Of a stretch of 5,601 nt of DNA, positions 5,311 to 5,601 are shown piece by piece. The stretch spans positions 1 through 5,601 of the forward strand of contig DAOTVC010000123.1 of the NCBI GenBank assembly GCA_034437215.1, written 5' to 3'. Position numbers and translations under genes: made by a program. How positions within the stretch are numbered: position 1 is the first letter of the stretch; every line of letters starts with the position of its first letter. A model generated the notes under the pieces. It was given only the letters and a program-made list of their open reading frames with translations, was not told where the DNA came from and made no database searches. This DNA is from DAOTVC01 sp034437215 (GTDB taxonomy: Bacteria; Chloroflexota; Anaerolineae; B4-G1; SLSP01).

Positions 5311-5349
5311 ATGAAGACAGACTACCGGTCAAGCAAGGTAGTCGCATGA
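5311..5349 (+). CDS. Tiny ORF (12 aa) with good ribosome-binding site; possible leader peptide or decayed gene start
   Basis: ATG at 5311 is preceded by AGGAGG (5302-5307), the best Shine-Dalgarno in this stretch. The ORF reads MKTDYRSSKVVA then TGA. A second frame opens at ATGATG (5346), overlapping the first stop, and reads MMLLAVLWV before its own stop. Put together by a frameshift they look like a basic, then hydrophobic, signal-peptide start, so this may be the 5' relic of a gene broken near the insertion sequence. A perfect 7-bp hairpin (GACTACC/GGTAGTC, 5320-5343) lies inside. No family is recognisable. Confidence 0.3.
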   Translation: MKTDYRSSKVVA

Positions 5350-5445
5350 TGCTCTTGGCGGTTTTATGGGTGTAGGGTTGCAGGATAATAACTATAGACC
5401 TTCAGAATAAGAAATAGACAGCCGCTCTGGGCACTTTACAAAAAA

Positions 5446-5506
5446 TGGGAAGTGCGGCATCCTTAAGGTGGCGTTGCAAACCATCCTTGAAAGGAGGCAC
5501 TTCCCA
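5446..5506 (+). promoter_or_regulatory. 10-bp inverted repeat framing the transposase ribosome-binding site
   Basis: TGGGAAGTGC (5446-5455) is the exact reverse complement of GCACTTCCCA (5497-5506). The right arm begins on the last base of the Shine-Dalgarno AAGGAGG (5491-5497) and ends immediately before the ATG. In RNA this pairing would bury the initiation region. TCCTT (5484-5488) can also pair with the Shine-Dalgarno itself. A third copy, GCACTT (5431-5436), can pair with AAGTGC (5450-5455) as an alternative fold. Confidence 0.5.
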
Positions 5507-5601
5507 ATGACAAGTATACGCTGGACTATCACAACTGCAACTCGCAAGGCGCTGCAGCTGTTGTTGAAACAAGCGTATCAGCGCGGAGAACGCCGCTTGG
5601 T
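5507..5601 (+). CDS. Transposase N-terminus, probably IS630-like (cut by window edge)
   Basis: Only the first 31 codons are present, beginning MTSIRWTITTATRKAL and going on to LLLKQAYQRGERRL. The pattern of a short polar start, a leucine-rich helix, then AYxRGxxRLV resembles the beginning of IS630-type transposases, where it precedes the helix-turn-helix that binds the element ends; the DDE catalytic domain would lie downstream. The ATG at 5507 has a strong AAGGAGG nine bases upstream. Base composition is less GC-rich than the minus-strand genes, fitting an acquired element. The family call is by recall of the N-terminal pattern and is moderate. Confidence 0.55.
   Translation, partial: MTSIRWTITTATRKALQLLLKQAYQRGERRL

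Larger units (their letters stand above)
5421..5601 (+). mobile_element. Left part of an insertion sequence (IS630-like?), boundary approximate
   Basis: The region contains the leader and first 31 codons of a transposase and a repeated GCACTT/AAGTGC motif (5431, 5450, 5497). The left terminus cannot be fixed because the right end is outside the window. A TA dinucleotide at 5415-5416 just before it would fit the TA target of IS630-type elements. Confidence 0.45.

Overview
The window looks like a GC-rich bacterial chromosome segment. Chloroflexota is the best guess, though it is an inference with no marker gene behind it. It rests on the GC-rich coding style, short degenerate G-rich heptad repeats between genes, and -10 boxes pressed against start codons. 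All protein genes from 1 to about 4470 lie on the minus strand. The right-hand 1 kb is non-coding apart from a tRNA and the start of an insertion sequence, both on the plus strand.

Reading the minus strand from right to left: (i) a membrane-anchored GH5-type glycoside hydrolase (start 4472) whose frame runs with no stop into (ii) an out-of-frame, internally deleted CPBP-family membrane protein (3454-2951); (iii) a GNAT-fold N-acetyltransferase (2875-2090); (iv) a six-pass HisKA_3/NarL-type sensor kinase (1950-691); (v) its probable partner, a LuxR/NarL-type response regulator (605 to beyond base 1). The kinase and regulator form a two-component operon. The kinase and the acetyltransferase each carry a TATAAT box exactly 6 nt before ATG, which suggests leaderless or nearly leaderless transcripts. 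The regulator and the hydrolase have ordinary Shine-Dalgarno sites.

The 4473-4956 gap has no gene. It holds a 126-bp inverted-repeat element just upstream of the hydrolase, a cluster of perfect hairpins (4683-4763), a three-unit 9-nt repeat (4836-4862) and a sigma70-type promoter for a tRNA-Arg with anticodon GCG (4957-5030). A strong intrinsic terminator follows the tRNA. From 5085 to about 5420 there is no convincing gene: it holds a strong hairpin, a possible promoter and a tiny ORF with a good ribosome-binding site. At the right edge a transposase (probably IS630-like) begins at 5507. Its Shine-Dalgarno and start codon sit beside one arm of a 10-bp inverted repeat, which suggests translational control.

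The points most worth a second look are the hydrolase/CPBP junction with the missing CPBP catalytic core, the shared start-proximal promoter, the 126-bp inverted-repeat element and the transposase leader structure. I did not see a clearly new multi-gene system.
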